A stretch of DNA of 64,000 nt from Siphonodentalium dalli (GCA_032622095.1 CP136066.1:115405319-115469318), one strand, 5' to 3'; counted from the first letter of the stretch, positions 22,445 to 36,135 are shown. The notes: generated from the sequence alone by a model not told the origin. Translations and numbers: made by a program.

Positions 22445-24845
22445 GTAAGTCATGTCAAATATTATAATTTGCCCCTCAAGATCAATCTTGTTGCAACCTA
22501 ACCATTTGAAAAGGGTATCCAAGTACAGAGTCTGACCGTTACTACTGCATGCGTATATGCGATTCATCTCAATATAGTGTGCCTCCATTGGTTTGTTTAT
22601 ATATAAGTTGAATACAGATGTATACTCAGTACGCAGCCAGTGAATCGTGCTGATTATGTCAGCATTTTTCAACAACATGAATACGCATAATTTATAGCTG
22701 TTCGCAAATTTATCTAATGTTATGTAAATATATTGGGCGAATAGACTCAATACTGAGATCACATTATAAAAATAATTATTGTTTCTATTAATGATACACT
22801 CTTCACGGTTCAAAATTATTATTTTCTGTCTCTGCAACCAATACGGGAAGTTCGTGAATGAGAAAAGACATACCATCTTTACGTTTATGAACTTTATAGC
22901 CGAAAAGATACATCTCTTTATGTTTTGTTATACGTCCTTTGGCTTAAGAATGCCACGAGGCCGATCATCTATTTCCGAAATTGAGTGTTGTCACTTGATA
23001 TACATGTAGTATTTTAGTACGTTCGTGCTTGCAGCGGGAAGTTTGACAAAGTCGCATCTAAACATGTATAGTTTCTGCAGTCGAATGGTTAAACGGCCTA
23101 TTTAGTTATTGTTTGAGGGGGGACATCGTTGGTCCATAGGTGGCACTGCGTATTTAGTTGACGCAAGAATTATTCCTTCTATTTAGGTAATATGTTCAAT
23201 TCAAGAGAGTTTCAGATTATATTAGAATATGTAATGAGATATGCATGTAAATTGTGACACTTATGTGCAGCGTTCTGTGTATATCGAGGCAACGGTGTCC
23301 TTTTTGTAGACCACATGCAGTTCAGCTGCCTGTCTATTACACGTAGTGGTTGTCCCGCCAGGTCCGAGCAGTTCCTGACCGGCTCCGGTGGCCGGGTTTT
23401 AGTCACGCCGCACTAGTATCACCATAATAGGTGCACACAATATGTAACTCCTACTACTTTGTAGGCTGTGCTTTATTTTTATTTATCTCGTAGAATCAAG
23501 TTTTATGCGCACATTTCGCTCATGATAATGTAGTTCCTTCTATGTTGGTTAGTCATTGCTATAATGCCGCACTCGTGGCACTATGCAACTATCGATCTAA
23601 CTTAATTAATGAAGTGGGTCACCATTGTGAAGTCACCGAACTGAATGGAGATGCACTCCAATTAGGCTACCAGCATTCTTAATGAGGCAAACAATTAATA
23701 GCTTAATTGCTGTTCGCTGTTCGGAGTTTCCAGTCATTGCTGTGTCATATATGTACACCATTCACGTTCGCTGAACTTGGCGCTGAGTACAAATTAACTG
23801 GAAGTATACAGGACTATTACCGTCGTGTATATTAAAATATAAAAATAAAAAGGATTAAAGGATTGATATATGCCAAATTATGATCTCGCTAAACTGCCCC
23901 CGGTTACACGAAAAGTGGGGTACAAAGGCTATGGAAAATAAGATTACATCATTGTGGTTGTTATATGTGAGCTATTCACAAATTATAGACTATATGGACT
24001 ATTGCTCTCGCCATTAACCTTTTCCGACGCATGATAGTCTACGCCAGATCTTCAAGCTTTATTTGAGTTGACAGAAATCTCAGTGATACAGCATGGGAAT
24101 TTATATAAGAAATATGGTCATTTGTTCACACGTGCACATATGAACCAATTAGCGCACACAGAGACATGCTCTAAACAGTTTGGTGTATATCATATATGTC
24201 TACAAACCAGTAATCGAATGGTACAGTATTCAGAGGAAGTTCATTGTGCTGTTCTGACAACGGTATAGATTCATTCTGTGTCACACTTCGAATCAATATC
24301 CAGACTGGTATACGCAACTTTACTCTCGATGAAATTACTTTCATCCACGGATATTCCCGTCGGCGAGGTTAGATATTGGATACAGATGTCGTTGGGTCTA
24401 ACCCCGATATGGTCGAAAACAGGCAACGATTTTCAAGCTTAATTTGAGGGTCATATCGTTGTGTAATTCCGATCGTAACATGGCCATTACGAGAAGAAAT
24501 TACTATTTGTGCAAGCACGTATGTGAAGGAATGAAAATACCGAATCAATGATTCATGCATACATTCTATAAGTATAATTGAGGCGAAATTCAAAAACATC
24601 AGTCGTACTTTGCCGAAAACACGACATCTGCATAATCTACGCAAATTTGTATTATTTAGTCCTTAATAAATTCGTCCCGAATCAATCACCGATAAGACAA
24701 CGGAATTGATTCCGCTAACGAGAGTCACTGCATATAATTGACAGGAAAGTATAACGCCATGTGCTGCCATTTTGGATTAAAACACTGGCGTGCAGCAAGA
24801 TCGTTTGCTATGCGAGTTTGAATACCATATATAGCTATAGCTGAA
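22445..24845 (+). other. Start of the following PLC-beta intron; no feature recognised
   Basis: No repeat family, exon or RNA gene is recognised in this 2.4 kb. The intron would extend at least 41.5 kb to the end of the window if no exon was missed. Confidence 0.4.
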
Positions 24846-26498
24846 TGTTGTATGTGTACCCATACCATGTATGGTACATATAATGCCGACGTTCGGGTCA
24901 ACCATCCGTCGTTCGTTCGTCCGTCCGTTTGTCTCAAGAGCCATATGTCCGTCCGTCCGTCCGTCCAGCCGTCTGTCCATAGAAACTTGCCATCCGACGT
25001 GATTACTCAAGTATTTTTATCAGATCATGTTCAAATTGTATGTGCATGTTTATGATGACACACCCCTCACCTGTATAGTTTTGTGGTATTAATCGGTTGA
25101 TCGGTTTAGAAATGATTAACACTTTCCATCGATACATGGATACCCTTAGATGCCATAACTCATGTATTTTTTGTCCGATTGTGTTCATATTTTATATGCA
25201 GATTTGTGATGACACATGCCTCACCTGCATATTTGTTGGTATCGATTGGTTGATCGGTTGATCGGTTTAGAAATAATTAACCATTTCACACATATGCCAT
25301 GCCATCCGATTCAATAAGTGACAGTCAAACACTTTTCTTCTGATTTATCTTATATTTCTTACCTATAGGATTACCTTAGCACACACTTCATATGTATGGA
25401 TTTTGGTTTTGATTAATTAACCCTTATACTCTTGAACCATGGTTATTAATGAACACTCTATTTGATAGTTTATACCATTTATTAGGTGCTATGTCCTGTT
25501 TTGAAAGTATGAAGATTTTATTGTAATAATTGCATGTAATATAATGATACCAATACATTACCATGTGAACATTCGATATCCAGAGTATATGATAGTACAT
25601 ATTTTATATATGTTGTCATTCCACATGAAATATGTTATAAAACGGGCAATGGTACAGAGCTCTTGCCAGTGGCTAGATGAAGACAAAGATAACAGCATTG
25701 GTGGCTGGCTAATTGTTTATCTGTAGGTGTCAAAATGTGATTAATGTGATGACACTCATGTTTCTCCTGGTATTCTCTTGAAATATAATTACAGAGTTTC
25801 TTGCAACCTATTGTTTAGACAAGGGATGGACCATATTTGTAGCAGTACATTTTGGCCTCTTTTGTAAACACAGGGTATGCTATGAATTGACTTATTGCAT
25901 GGAACCAGTCACATGCCTTTTATGAACTAGTTTGTATTGGTCAGTCGATTTAATATTTTTGGGAAATATCAACCCCTTCCAGCGACCATACACTTGATAT
26001 CTTATTTGATAACTCAAATATTTGCCATCAGATTATGTTTATATTTCATGACAAAGTTTATGATGACATACCCCTGACCTGTATAGTTGGTGTCATTTTG
26101 GTTGATTTGCCTCAACATAGCCCGTACACACATATTAACCCTGTTCCGAAGACACATACTATCCAATGTGATAAGTCAAATATTTTTCACCAGATCACTT
26201 TCATAATTCACATCCAGATTAATCATGACACACTCTTCACCAGTATATACCTTGGTATTTGATTTATCGGTTTTAACCCCACCTATAACCATAACATGAG
26301 AACATTCTATCCAAAGCATTACTCTTTTTTTTACCAGTCTCATATTTATACGTACACAAGAAAATTATGGAAACCCCTTAATATATCTTTCCAATCATCT
26401 CCACGTGCTGTGTACATGTATATATGCAGTCCAGTTCGAGTTGATATGGTAGAAGGTATGTGTTAAACATCTTCCGATCGTGATCGGCCTCTCGTTTA
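24846..26498 (+). mobile_element. Pearl/Helentron-like element, family C, near full length
   Basis: In order: a head with a palindrome (TGTGTACCCATACCATG / TATGGTACATA), then GGTCAACCATCCGTCG, then a GTCC microsatellite (about 24906-24966). Next come degenerate ~155-bp monomers (ATCCGACGTGATTACTC, GACACACCCCTCACCTGTAT, TTGATCGGTTTAGAAAT) from about 24987. A 3' region follows, shared with 42160-42420 (GAAGATTTTATTG, TGCATGTAATATAATGAT). It ends with the hairpin module CCGATCGTGATCGG, then CCTCTCGTT. No protein is encoded. Classification with pearl/Helentron-type elements is by architecture. Confidence 0.65.
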
Positions 26499-29400
26499 AT
26501 GCATATGTCCCAGAAAGACGCATTGAAGTCATAAAATAATATAACTTCAAACATAAAACAAAAACTGTTTTTATTGGAATTCTGGAATAGAAAACTGAAT
26601 GACGCGCGTGATTGTCCGCGGAAAAGGTATATTCTTAACACGGAACTATTAAAAAATTCGCACACTGCTATATCTTCGTTTTAGTCATCAAAGTGTGCGT
26701 ATCAGTTTCAGAGGGACGGCAGCTCTAGATTTTCTTCCCATGGTCTACAGTTGCAATGTTTACTCGACCGCTGATTTAAAAAAAAAATTGAACCGGCACA
26801 AACGAAACGATCTAAAATTGTATCGAAACATTTAAAAAAAAAAACACACATATTTTCACCGCTATATCAACGAATTTCTTCGGAAATCTTCCGCTTAGGT
26901 ATATGATTTGAGATATATCTATACATAATTTTGGGGTTTGAACGAGTCATGTTCATTTAAATAATTCCGATGTTCCATCGGGAATCAACATATTACTATA
27001 ATTAGTACGTTAAATACACGTTTTATATTCCGTATTCATTTCTGAATTCGTCTGCAACATACAAATATAGAGCGTTTCTTTTTAGTTCTTTATAAGGTAA
27101 TTGACATAAAGAGCGTCTGCCCCATGCATGTTGTCTGAAAATTGATAGCAGTAAATACATTTGAATCAGTTGAACTATTGTATATAGCCAGCATTAATCA
27201 GATGCATGCTTGTGTTCGATATTTCGATAATCTGAACATTGGCGCGCACGCTTTACAACTGCCGTTCAATATGGGAATTGAGCAGTTTCATCGCCGTGTG
27301 TAGAAAGGGTATAATTTGCGGACTATAGTATGGCCGTCCGATTAAACCCCATACATGCACTTTCCCTGATGCGCAATTATCTTCATATGCTATCATATTT
27401 TGCTAATGCGTCCCTGGTCTGTTATTATGCGCAATCTATCCATCTAAAATCGTGTATACAGCAATAGAGTGGCCCGCAGCCATTTATTAGAGGTCCTATT
27501 CTCCATATCATCTACGCATTAAATCGCGTCAGGTTGGGGAGAGTGGTGCCATTGATGTACTGAAATCACTACTTTTCTCGTTACCTATAGGAACCCGATA
27601 CTGCCACTCTAATATAGTGGAACTGTATAATGGTAGTTCATTTCGAGATAATCGTTTCTCTGATAGTTGATGGAAATTTTCTCACAAGCCACTTTGCTCG
27701 ATAACAGCAATATGGCGCCACTATACAACTGATGTGTGTGGGGGGGGGGGTGGGGGGGGGGGCAATATTACTACAGGGGCCTGAAAAAGTCATGTTTATG
27801 GAAAAGCTGGTTTAAATCGTCACGAGTTGGTTGTATGCATATATGCATACTACTATGTATAGTCGGGCAGTTAGTGGAAGTTTGACATTTAGAATTAGTC
27901 ATTCATTGAAATTCTTTTAACCATGCATGCATGCATTTACTAATTGGGAATTTAAGATAATGAAAATGCAGAAGGATTCCTTATCTTTAGAGGGAAATGT
28001 TCAGATAATAAGTTTTATAATGGCCTATTTACCTCTGTTGAAATTATTAACTGAGCATTTCGTTAGAGAATTACTCATCAATGAGTATACTGTATTAAGT
28101 AAACAAAAAGTGATAAATCGAAGTTAGTAGAATTGTAAGCTTACTTCTCCGTTGTAGCGTTATCATGTCTCCCGGTGACTCAGTTGCGTGTATATATATA
28201 TATATTATATGTAATCTGTTCCCAACCCCATTTGTAATACTCTTACAAATAAAACATTTTTAAATATTAGGCTGAAAATGACGATGAACTCCCATCAACC
28301 AAATCGTGTACTGATATAATGCTTTGTTGCTGCGGAATGAAAATGTTTCAGTTCAAATTACCCTCTCTCGCAGGAATTGAGCACAACTGGGTGGTAAGAA
28401 TTCCATTTGTGATGGCGCTTTGTTGATATATTCGATCGGAACTTTTGCTTGTCGCTTATTATCCAGAGGTAGCCCCGGGGATAGTTGTTCTGTCGGTAGT
28501 CCGTTAGAACGGAACCCACAAGACTGATTAATATTTCCATAACCTTCCTTTGTGGATATCCTTGTTGTTGTTTCCGTTTCATTTGTATTGTATGCCCTCG
28601 TGAGATTTGACTTCTTCTGAATAGAGCACGTTGTTAGTATTACGTTCGTAAGCGGGGTTTTAACCCATATGCAGTGTTGGCGACGCTATAATATTCAATA
28701 AGTTAAACGCAAAGAGATTTAATGTAATACAAACTATCCGTAATCAGGAAAAGTGAATTCCAAAAATGCATATATATAGGCCACTATGAAATTGTTCTAC
28801 CGAAGTTGTACATGTTAATGAATACATGCTTGACTGCTTTGAGATAATGTCGTTAGCCACGTTATACCACATAGTAATATAATTACTGCTATGGTATAAA
28901 TTAGAGAAGGTAGCACATGCAATATTACCATAGTGGTAGCACGATATACCATGCTGTAGTTGAAAACTGTAGCATAGTAGAATACTATAGTACAATATAA
29001 AATGCAACTATGGTGATAGTTGCCACAGCGAGGAATATAGCTGGGACGCATGGTCGTACCGATGCACATCTTTATTTCCGGTTACTAGTATATACAAATG
29101 TGAAGTTAACAAACGCTCATATAACATAGCCATAACTGGGCCAGCAAAATACGAGCAGATGGTTGCTACATATCAAAAGGTACCATGCGTTAATGTCTCC
29201 TCTCCAATCCGCCAGTTCCCTCCCTTAAAGAGCAGTCCCCTTCTCTAAAAGTGCTATAGTCCCCTACTGACCAATTTGGTTCGTATTTTAACCAATTGCT
29301 CAGGGGGCGATTATACAGAATAGCTTATTGCCAATTCGACATGGATATTCGGGTGACAAGTCAACTCATTCAAGAAGAATACATATATATGTTGATGATT

Positions 29401-29724
29401 GTCAAAAAAAAATTTCAACTGCCTAATTGATCAATGTCGCTTTCCCGTTGAAACACGCTTTGAAGTTCGTCAAATGTATCAGCTGAGTTGATACTGATCG
29501 CTTGAGTAGATGTTAGAACATGTTGTGGTGAATCAGAATACATGTTGAAATAATTTTCCATGGTACACGCTGCTGTAAAACCCAGTCTCCCAAATCAGAT
29601 AGACACAGGCACCGTAACATATTTCTTGTTATAATTGATAACACGCAGGAAGTTTCCATTTCAGTAGAATTACTCGATCCCTGTCTTGGACTTTCTGACA
29701 CTGATTTATACGACAGCGTATATA
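26499..29724. other. Intronic stretch without recognised gene
   Basis: G-runs at 27740-27750 and 27752-27762 could form a quadruplex. A short (TA)n lies near 28190-28205. Short open frames have no recognisable domains. Confidence 0.4.
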
Positions 29725-30869
29725 TAGATCCGCGCCACTTTCAAAAATAATACTGTCGTGTTTAAACAACACATATGTCTTGTTTAAACAACTTAACTCT
29801 CTTGTTTAATCAACATAGCTATTTTGTTTAAACGACATAACTACCACAAAGTATATTTTCGACTCTAAGGTGGTTAAATCAGTAGACCAAATGATTAATT
29901 CACCTGTGTGCATTAAACTCCAGTAAATACTTCGTAATCTCGGACCTGCATAATCGAATCGGGCTTTACCTACAGCTGACCGCCCCATGGGCTAAATCAC
30001 TGGATATTTGACATATCCACAGTCACGCGATCGTGCAATTATTTCAAAGTGACCGTCAGTATTCTAGTTAGGGATTCTTATAAACTTTATCTCATAACGA
30101 CAGCCCAATCATCTGTCTGCATGGCTTGGAGAATTAGCTGAACAGTCACCTAGGAAAGTTAGATAACATGTAGATGGACAGACTATATAATTTGCAAACG
30201 GACAGTTCTCAACACTCGACTTCGTTTGCTGCAGATTATATCCTAGTTTGTTTATATTTACAATTCCTTCCTGGCCGTGAGATCCTGACACCTAAGTCCC
30301 CAAACCAAGTTCGGTACAACTCCAAAGTCCTTGCATAAATTTGAACATACCCACAAGTCGGCTTTGTGACAGTGGTGGAGAATCCGGGCACCTAAGTCTC
30401 CAAACCAAATTATGTACATCTGCAAAGTCCTTGCATAAAGTTGAACATACCCACAAGCCGGCTTTGTGACATAACTGTCTTAGCTATATCTTCTTTAAAC
30501 GACTTAGCTATCGTTTAATCAACTTAGCTATCGTTTAATCAACTTAGCTATCTTGTTTAAAACAAACAGCTATTGGCCAATCAAGAGTAAGAAACATGAC
30601 TGGCGATCGAGGTCAAGGTGTGGTTAAACATCCCCTCTAGATATATATATAAGTTGTTTAAACGAGACAGCTGAGTCGATTAAGATAGATAAGTAGTTTG
30701 AACAAGATAGCTAGGTTTTTCATCAAAATAGATAGGTGTTTTCAACAAGATAACGATGTTGTTTAAACAAGATAGCTATGTTGTTTAAACAAGATAAATA
30801 TTTTGTTTAAACAAGATAGTTATGTTATTTAAAGAAGATAACTAATTTATTTTGGAAGTGGCGGATCTA
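29725..30869. mobile_element. Foldback element FB-B with ~22-bp repeat arms
   Basis: The ends are inverted: TAGATCCGCGCCACTTTC (29725) against GGAAGTGGCGGATCTA (ending 30869). The left arm has units of TTGTTTAAACAACATAGCTAT type at 29755-29845. The right arm has inverted units (GTTGTTTAAACAAGATAGCT) at about 30648-30845. Extra left-orientation units lie at 30480-30560. No ORF is convincing. It has the same organisation as FB-A but unrelated sequence. Confidence 0.7.
30290..30470 (+). repeat. ~80-bp segment duplicated in tandem inside FB-B
   Basis: Copies at 30290-30370 and 30390-30470 share ACCTAAGTC, CCAAACCAA, AAAGTCCTTGCATAAA and GAACATACCCACAAG, ending GGCTTTGTGAC. The period is 100 bp. 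Confidence 0.8.
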
Positions 30870-32509
30870 CGACGTGTCTTATATATGGGTTCTTTGGTGT
30901 CATAATTATGTCTTATTTTTGTTAGCGATCAGGAACTGTCACCTGTGTCAGATAATATTCGAGAAAAGGCGGCGTCAGTCTTTCTAAAGAACACGAGTTA
31001 GCTTCGAGTAGATATATAATCCGATCGAACAAGAGGAACAACGAACCCTCATTATATCCATAATGCCCTCCCCTATAGCAACATGTTACTTAATTGGCAG
31101 TATAAATCCCCATTAAGATCTATTTGTAAAGCAGAGCTAACTTTGGTGATAAATATATCGCATGTATATTGATTATATATAGATTGTGGCTAGATGATAT
31201 CCACATAGCCGATATACGGTATGTTTCACCGACGTCACCTCACTTGATCAAATATGGTCGCTAGCCTCTGGTTCGTGGCAGGATGGCTAATTTGATAATT
31301 TTCAGCGACCTCTAATTGTCTATCTATATCCATTTTCTAATGAGTGTTCCACCCCCCCCCCCCCCCCCAGAATACCCAGTTTTTGCTCAAAATATGCTAC
31401 GAACGTTGCACCGTCCGCTCTTATAACTGTCATTGTTATTTACCGTCCTGTTGGGAATAACTCCATAGATACAGGTTCCAACATTGACACTGATAATCAG
31501 AGCACGACGTATACATTACGCTTGGTCACACAATATGCCTGACTGTCCACTGTGTATGTACGACACCGGAATTAGTTCGCATCACAGCGAGTTTGTGTTA
31601 TGTTACATGCAATAGGTTCAGATATCAGGCGTTCTCTCGTAGACTTGGAAACTCTTTCTGCACGAACCCCTCATACATATGACATAGATGTTGTAGTACC
31701 GGTATAGCTATTTTCACAGTAATCACGGTGTATTCGTCAATTGATAATTTACGCGAAAACTCGCATGAAATGTCATCAATTAATTCTTTTAAATATTACC
31801 AAAAATATAACAGCACATAAATCTAACAAAAATGGGTCTACAATAAAGATGATGGACTGATCTACATGATATACAATGTATCTATTGTCAATATGGCACT
31901 ATTGTTGGAAATTGGAGAAAAAAATCCAGGAGTACGGAAGTATCAGTGTATCGCAAAAGGACAACTCTGCTGCAGTACATTTGGGCGTGGTCCTCAGCTG
32001 GTATTGAACTAATCACCAGAGTGAGCGTTCTTTGTTAAAATTTGGGTATGTGATTTCGCTATATCCACAGTGGCAGTGCTTCGCTTTTTTTCTTACCAAT
32101 AGGACTTTGTGGAACACATGACGTGCATGGTTGCATTGTAGTTATATCTATATTAGTGACTAAACGGTACGGGTTACTCAAGATGCTTGTTTAAAGGGGC
32201 CAAAGGTACTCCAAGTTTTCGAGAACGATACAAGTCTCTAAAAAACATCATCACAATAAGAACAATGAGAAGTAAATACACTTTGTTCTTGTTTTCATTA
32301 TTGATGGTTCTCCGATTGCGAGGTTTCGCTAGTTGAAACAATTGTTATCTGAGCAAAATTGTTATACAGTGATTTGTCAACAAACATCGCTTGTCGTGTA
32401 GTAAATTCAAATATTTTAGTCTCAATATAATTAATTTGCAGAATATTGTTCAATGCTTGGACGTTTTTCAATGTTTACTGTCAGATGTTGATTACACTTT
32501 GGCATTTTA
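30870..32509. other. Intronic stretch without recognised gene
   Basis: It contains a poly-C run at about 31352-31369. No exon, RNA gene or repeat is recognised. Confidence 0.4.
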
Positions 32510-32773
32510 TATGCCCTGTCACCAACTCGCGGCCATATTGGATCCACCAGGTCCGGTTCCGTGGTTTTACGTAGCTTTCCATATATGGAAGTCATGAATA
32601 ATTCAAAAGCTCCATATATGGAAATGCTACTCCAAAAATTTTACCTGCAGCGCTAACAGGGAACGTATGTTCCCTAACCGTTAAAACCACGAAACCTGAA
32701 CTGTGTGAATCTATGAAACCACGAAATCGGACCCGGTGGATCCAATATGGCCGCGAGTTAGTGACAGGGCGTA
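32510..32773. mobile_element. MITE, family M2, copy 1
   Basis: The inverted ends are TATGCCCTGTCAC and GTGACAGGGCGTA. The arms carry CGCGGCCATATTGGATCCAC and GGATCCAATATGGCCGCGAG. An inner pair CCATATATGGAA / CTCCATATATGG lies around the centre. TA is the likely target site. A second copy is at 43890-44145. Confidence 0.8.
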
Positions 32774-32924
32774 TTGCACTAATTTGACTTGTATCAGTAA
32801 TTCCGCTGTAACATAAGGTTGTCAGAACAATGTTTTTTTTACATATGAAGTCTCGTTGTTGGAGAGTTGTTAGTGGAGGTAGGAGCGAGTTAAATGTGTT
32901 TTAGTTCAATTTGACAAAGTGAAG

Positions 32925-33423
32925 TTCAAGCTATCGCCATGGGTTGGTATATCCGTCGTCCGTGCATGTGTTTGTGCATATGTCTGTCAATTATTCCCAC
33001 TAGCACGGGGTACAGGTCGTACCTTCGGTCGGATCATTATGAAATTTGTCATGGCTGTTGACATTTGGATGGGAACGAGTCATGCTGTGATAATTCCGCA
33101 AAAAATATGGCCGCCATCGATCGGCCATCTTGGATTTCAAAATGAATTCCATTAGTACGGGCTGCAGGCCGCACCGTTCGTTTGATCATCGTGGAATTTG
33201 CCTTGTACGTTGGCATGTATGGGACGATATGTTTTGGGGTGAATCGGCCAAAATACATGGCTTTCCTCGGCCATCTTGGTTTTCAAAATTAAATCCATTA
33301 GCAGGGGCTACAGGTCGTACCGTACGTTTGGCCATCTTGGAATTTGCCATGTAGATGATGTTTTGGTGTGAGACAGCCAAAATACATGGCTGCCGTCGGC
33401 CATCTTCGTTTTCAGCGTTGAAT
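32925..33423 (+). repeat. Family A monomer array (left part)
   Basis: The head CAAGCTATCGCCATGGGTTG plus CCGTCGTCCGTG is followed by at least three monomers with ATGGCCGCCATCGATCGGCC, CCATCTTGG, TCCATTAGCACGGGCTACAG and GGTCGTACC. The last monomer is interrupted by the retrotransposon at about 33424 and resumes at about 35949. Confidence 0.75.
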
Positions 33424-35948
33424 AATATGAAAAAACAGGCAAGAAAACAATTTGAAAACAATCTTCAGCATAATCTAACATCAGCAGACTCCCCGAGGTA
33501 TTTTTGGAAAATGGTTAATAATATTCTGAACCGAACCAAAAACGGATCCCTACCCCCGCTTAAGTTAACAACTGGGAACGATTCCTATGAAATTATTGTC
33601 GACGATTTATCGAAGGCAACTCTGTTAAATGACAGTTTTATCGGCAACTCCAGGCTGCCCACCGCCAAACCAAACATTATTAAGGCTGTACCTCCCCCCA
33701 CCATTAGTAATGTGCCTGTAAAGACGGAAGATATATTGGAAGCTATGTCATCTCTTAAACCTAACAAGGCACACGGTCACTATGGAATAAGTGCAAGAAT
33801 GCTTCTTGAAACAAAATATGCCATCGTTCATACCCTCAAAATTATTTTCGAATTATGTCTCAAAGAGTGTAAATTCCCCGATGAATGGAAAAAAGCTAAT
33901 GTGATTCCAATATTTAAAAATGACGATCGCTCAAATCCTAAGAATTACAGACCGATTTCTTTACTGCCGACACTGGCGAAAGTTTTTGAAAAAGTTGTCC
34001 TTAAATATCTTTTTAAGCATTTCGAGACCAAAGGCTTCTTTTACGATTTCCAATCGGGTTTCCTTCCTGGGCATTCAACTATATTCCAACTGTTAGAACT
34101 TAACCATTCCCTTAGCCAGGCCCTCGAGAATAAACTGCATACATGTGCTGTATTTTGTGATATATCTAAGGCATTCGAGAGGGTCTGGCACGAGGGACTG
34201 GTATATAAACTTGAACGATGTGAAATTTCCGGACAACTTCTTGCTTTCATTAATGATTATATCTCAGATCGAAAACAAAGGGTGATGGTAAATAACACGT
34301 CTTCGGAATATAAAAAGATACTCGCTGGTGTCCCCCAGGGATAAATTCTTGGCCCCTTCTTATTCTTGGTATATATTAATGATCTCGCTGAAAATATAAA
34401 ATCTTTCACTAGAATGTATGTGGATGATACTTGCCTCACTGCTAACAACGGAAGTCACCAAGACCTTGAGGACGGTGTAAATACTGATCTTAAAGCCATA
34501 AATAAATGGTCAAAACAATGGCTAGTAAAATTCAATAGTAGTAAAACTAAGTCCATGACATTCTCTTATACCGGTGCCCAGCCTGACATACATCTTTTTC
34601 TCAGTGGTGAACCTATAACCCAAGTAGAATCACACAAACACATTGGCTTGAACATACAGAGTGACATAAACTGGGACAAACATATCAATGAGTTATCAAA
34701 GAAAATATATGGCCGCCTTGCATATTTAAGACAATTGAAATTTTCTTTAAATAGGAAAACCTTAGACACAATTTATCGAGCGTACATATTGCCCCTGGTG
34801 GATTACGCTGACGTTGTCTGGGACTCGCCCCAGCAAATGTAATTTTAAAATTAGGTCGCATCCAAGCGGACGCGGGTCGAATTGTTACAGGTCTCACGCG
34901 ATCCGTTCCTGTGAAAAACTTGCTAGTAGAATTGGGGTGGCAAACGTTAACAAACAGAAGGAAATCTCATAGAATGAATATCATGTACAGAATAACTAAT
35001 AGCAAGACCCCTAAATATCTCAACAATCTCTTACCCACCCGCCCAGAATCAGCTGCTAGATATGATTTTAGAGATAAAACAAGTTTTCCTCCATACACAT
35101 TCAAAAGAACTGTCCATTTTGAACACACATTTTTCCCAAATACAACTAGGGAATGGAATACCCTGTCAAATGAAATAAAAGAATCATCTTCCATTAGTAT
35201 TTTTAAAACAAAATACCTAACGACTGATCCAGTTCTTGCGCCACCAGACTATTTTAATTTCGGAAATCGCGCGATAAACATCATTCATTGCAAACTTCGA
35301 AATTACTGTAGCGATTTAAACGCTGACAAATTTTCTAACTTCATATCGGACAACCCAAGCTGTCGTTGTGGTCACCCGGCCGAAGAAGCAAATCATTATT
35401 TTTTTGTTTGTCCATTTTACACAGATCAACGATGTTTGTTGTTTCACCAACTCGCTACCGTTGGTGTACTAACTATTCATCTCGAGAAACTCCTCCTTGG
35501 AGATACTAACCTGATTAGTACACAAAACCGGAACATATTTAGGGTTGTTCAATTATATATACATAACCTCGACATCGCGGTTCAAATTTTATTAAACACC
35601 TTGATGTGTAAACCTACGCTGCAAATGTAACATGTTGTATTATCACTACATATATAGAAGGCGAAGACTCGTCTGAGCCACCGACCCACAGGACGAACCC
35701 CCCCCCCCCCCCCCCCATAAAGAGAAATATCCACCGTTATTGTCACACTCGCGATTATATCATTATATTGTTATAAGTGAAAAGATGTTGTACATATGAA
35801 TTATAATGTTTGTGTGTGATTATATTTTATGTTCATTTTGTGTAATACAATTATGTGGGGAGAGAGACCATTTGTAAGTTGTAAAACTTGTGTCTCAATC
35901 CCGTTGCGATATTATTATGCAATAAAATATGTTTACACTAACAATATA
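33424..35948 (+). mobile_element. 5'-truncated CR1/Jockey-like non-LTR retrotransposon
   Basis: About 2.5 kb sit inside one monomer of the family A array. The left flank ends ...TTTTCAGCGTTGAAT and the right flank resumes ...AAATCCGTTAGCACGGGC. The 5' part with the endonuclease is absent. The 3' region after the ORF has a poly-C run at about 35700-35716 and AATAAA at about 35921. Near-intact coding suggests a fairly young insertion. Confidence 0.75.
33427..35630 (+). pseudogene. Reverse transcriptase of non-LTR retrotransposon, two lesions
   Basis: The protein starts in the linker before the RT (MKKQARKQFENNLQHNL). RT motifs follow in order: VIPIFKNDDRSNPKNYRPIS, SGFLPGHST, FCDISKAFERVWH, AGVPQG, ILGPFLFLVYINDL and YVDDT. 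Next are thumb and connection segments (KHIGLNIQSDINWDKHI, LVDYADVVWDS). The C-terminal part carries a cysteine/histidine cluster (CRCGHPAEEANHYFFVCPFY). Two defects break it: a TAA at 34342-34344 directly after PQG, and a frameshift near 34840. The catalytic box reads YVDD where this class usually has FADD. Upstream codons 33355-33426 belong to the host repeat. RT copies element RNA at the target site; this copy cannot do so without repair of the lesions. Confidence 0.9.
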
Positions 35949-36135
35949 AATCCGTTAGCACGGGCTACAGGCAGCAGCGTTAGTCTGATAATTATTAAAT
36001 TTGTCAGGGATGTTGATATTGACATGTAGATGGGAACGAGTCATTTTTGAGTCATTCGGCAAAAAAGCATGCTGCCAGCGGCCATATTGGATTTAAAAAT
36101 CCAATCCATTAGCATGGTCTACATAGTATGTAGTA
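35949..36135 (+). repeat. Family A monomer, remainder after the insertion
   Basis: It continues the interrupted monomer (AATCCGTTAGCACGGGCTAC, then GGGAACGAGTCATTTTTGAG, CAGCGGCCATATTGGATTT). It ends shortly after AATCCATTAGCATGG. Confidence 0.7.

Noticed and set aside
22400-22876. 158-codon minus-strand frame
   Set aside because: It overlaps the PLC-beta exon on the opposite strand, is rich in residues expected from AT-rich DNA, and matches no family I recognise.
33355-33426. Upstream methionine as the start of the retrotransposon protein
   Set aside because: These codons belong to the host repeat monomer. The element begins at about 33424.
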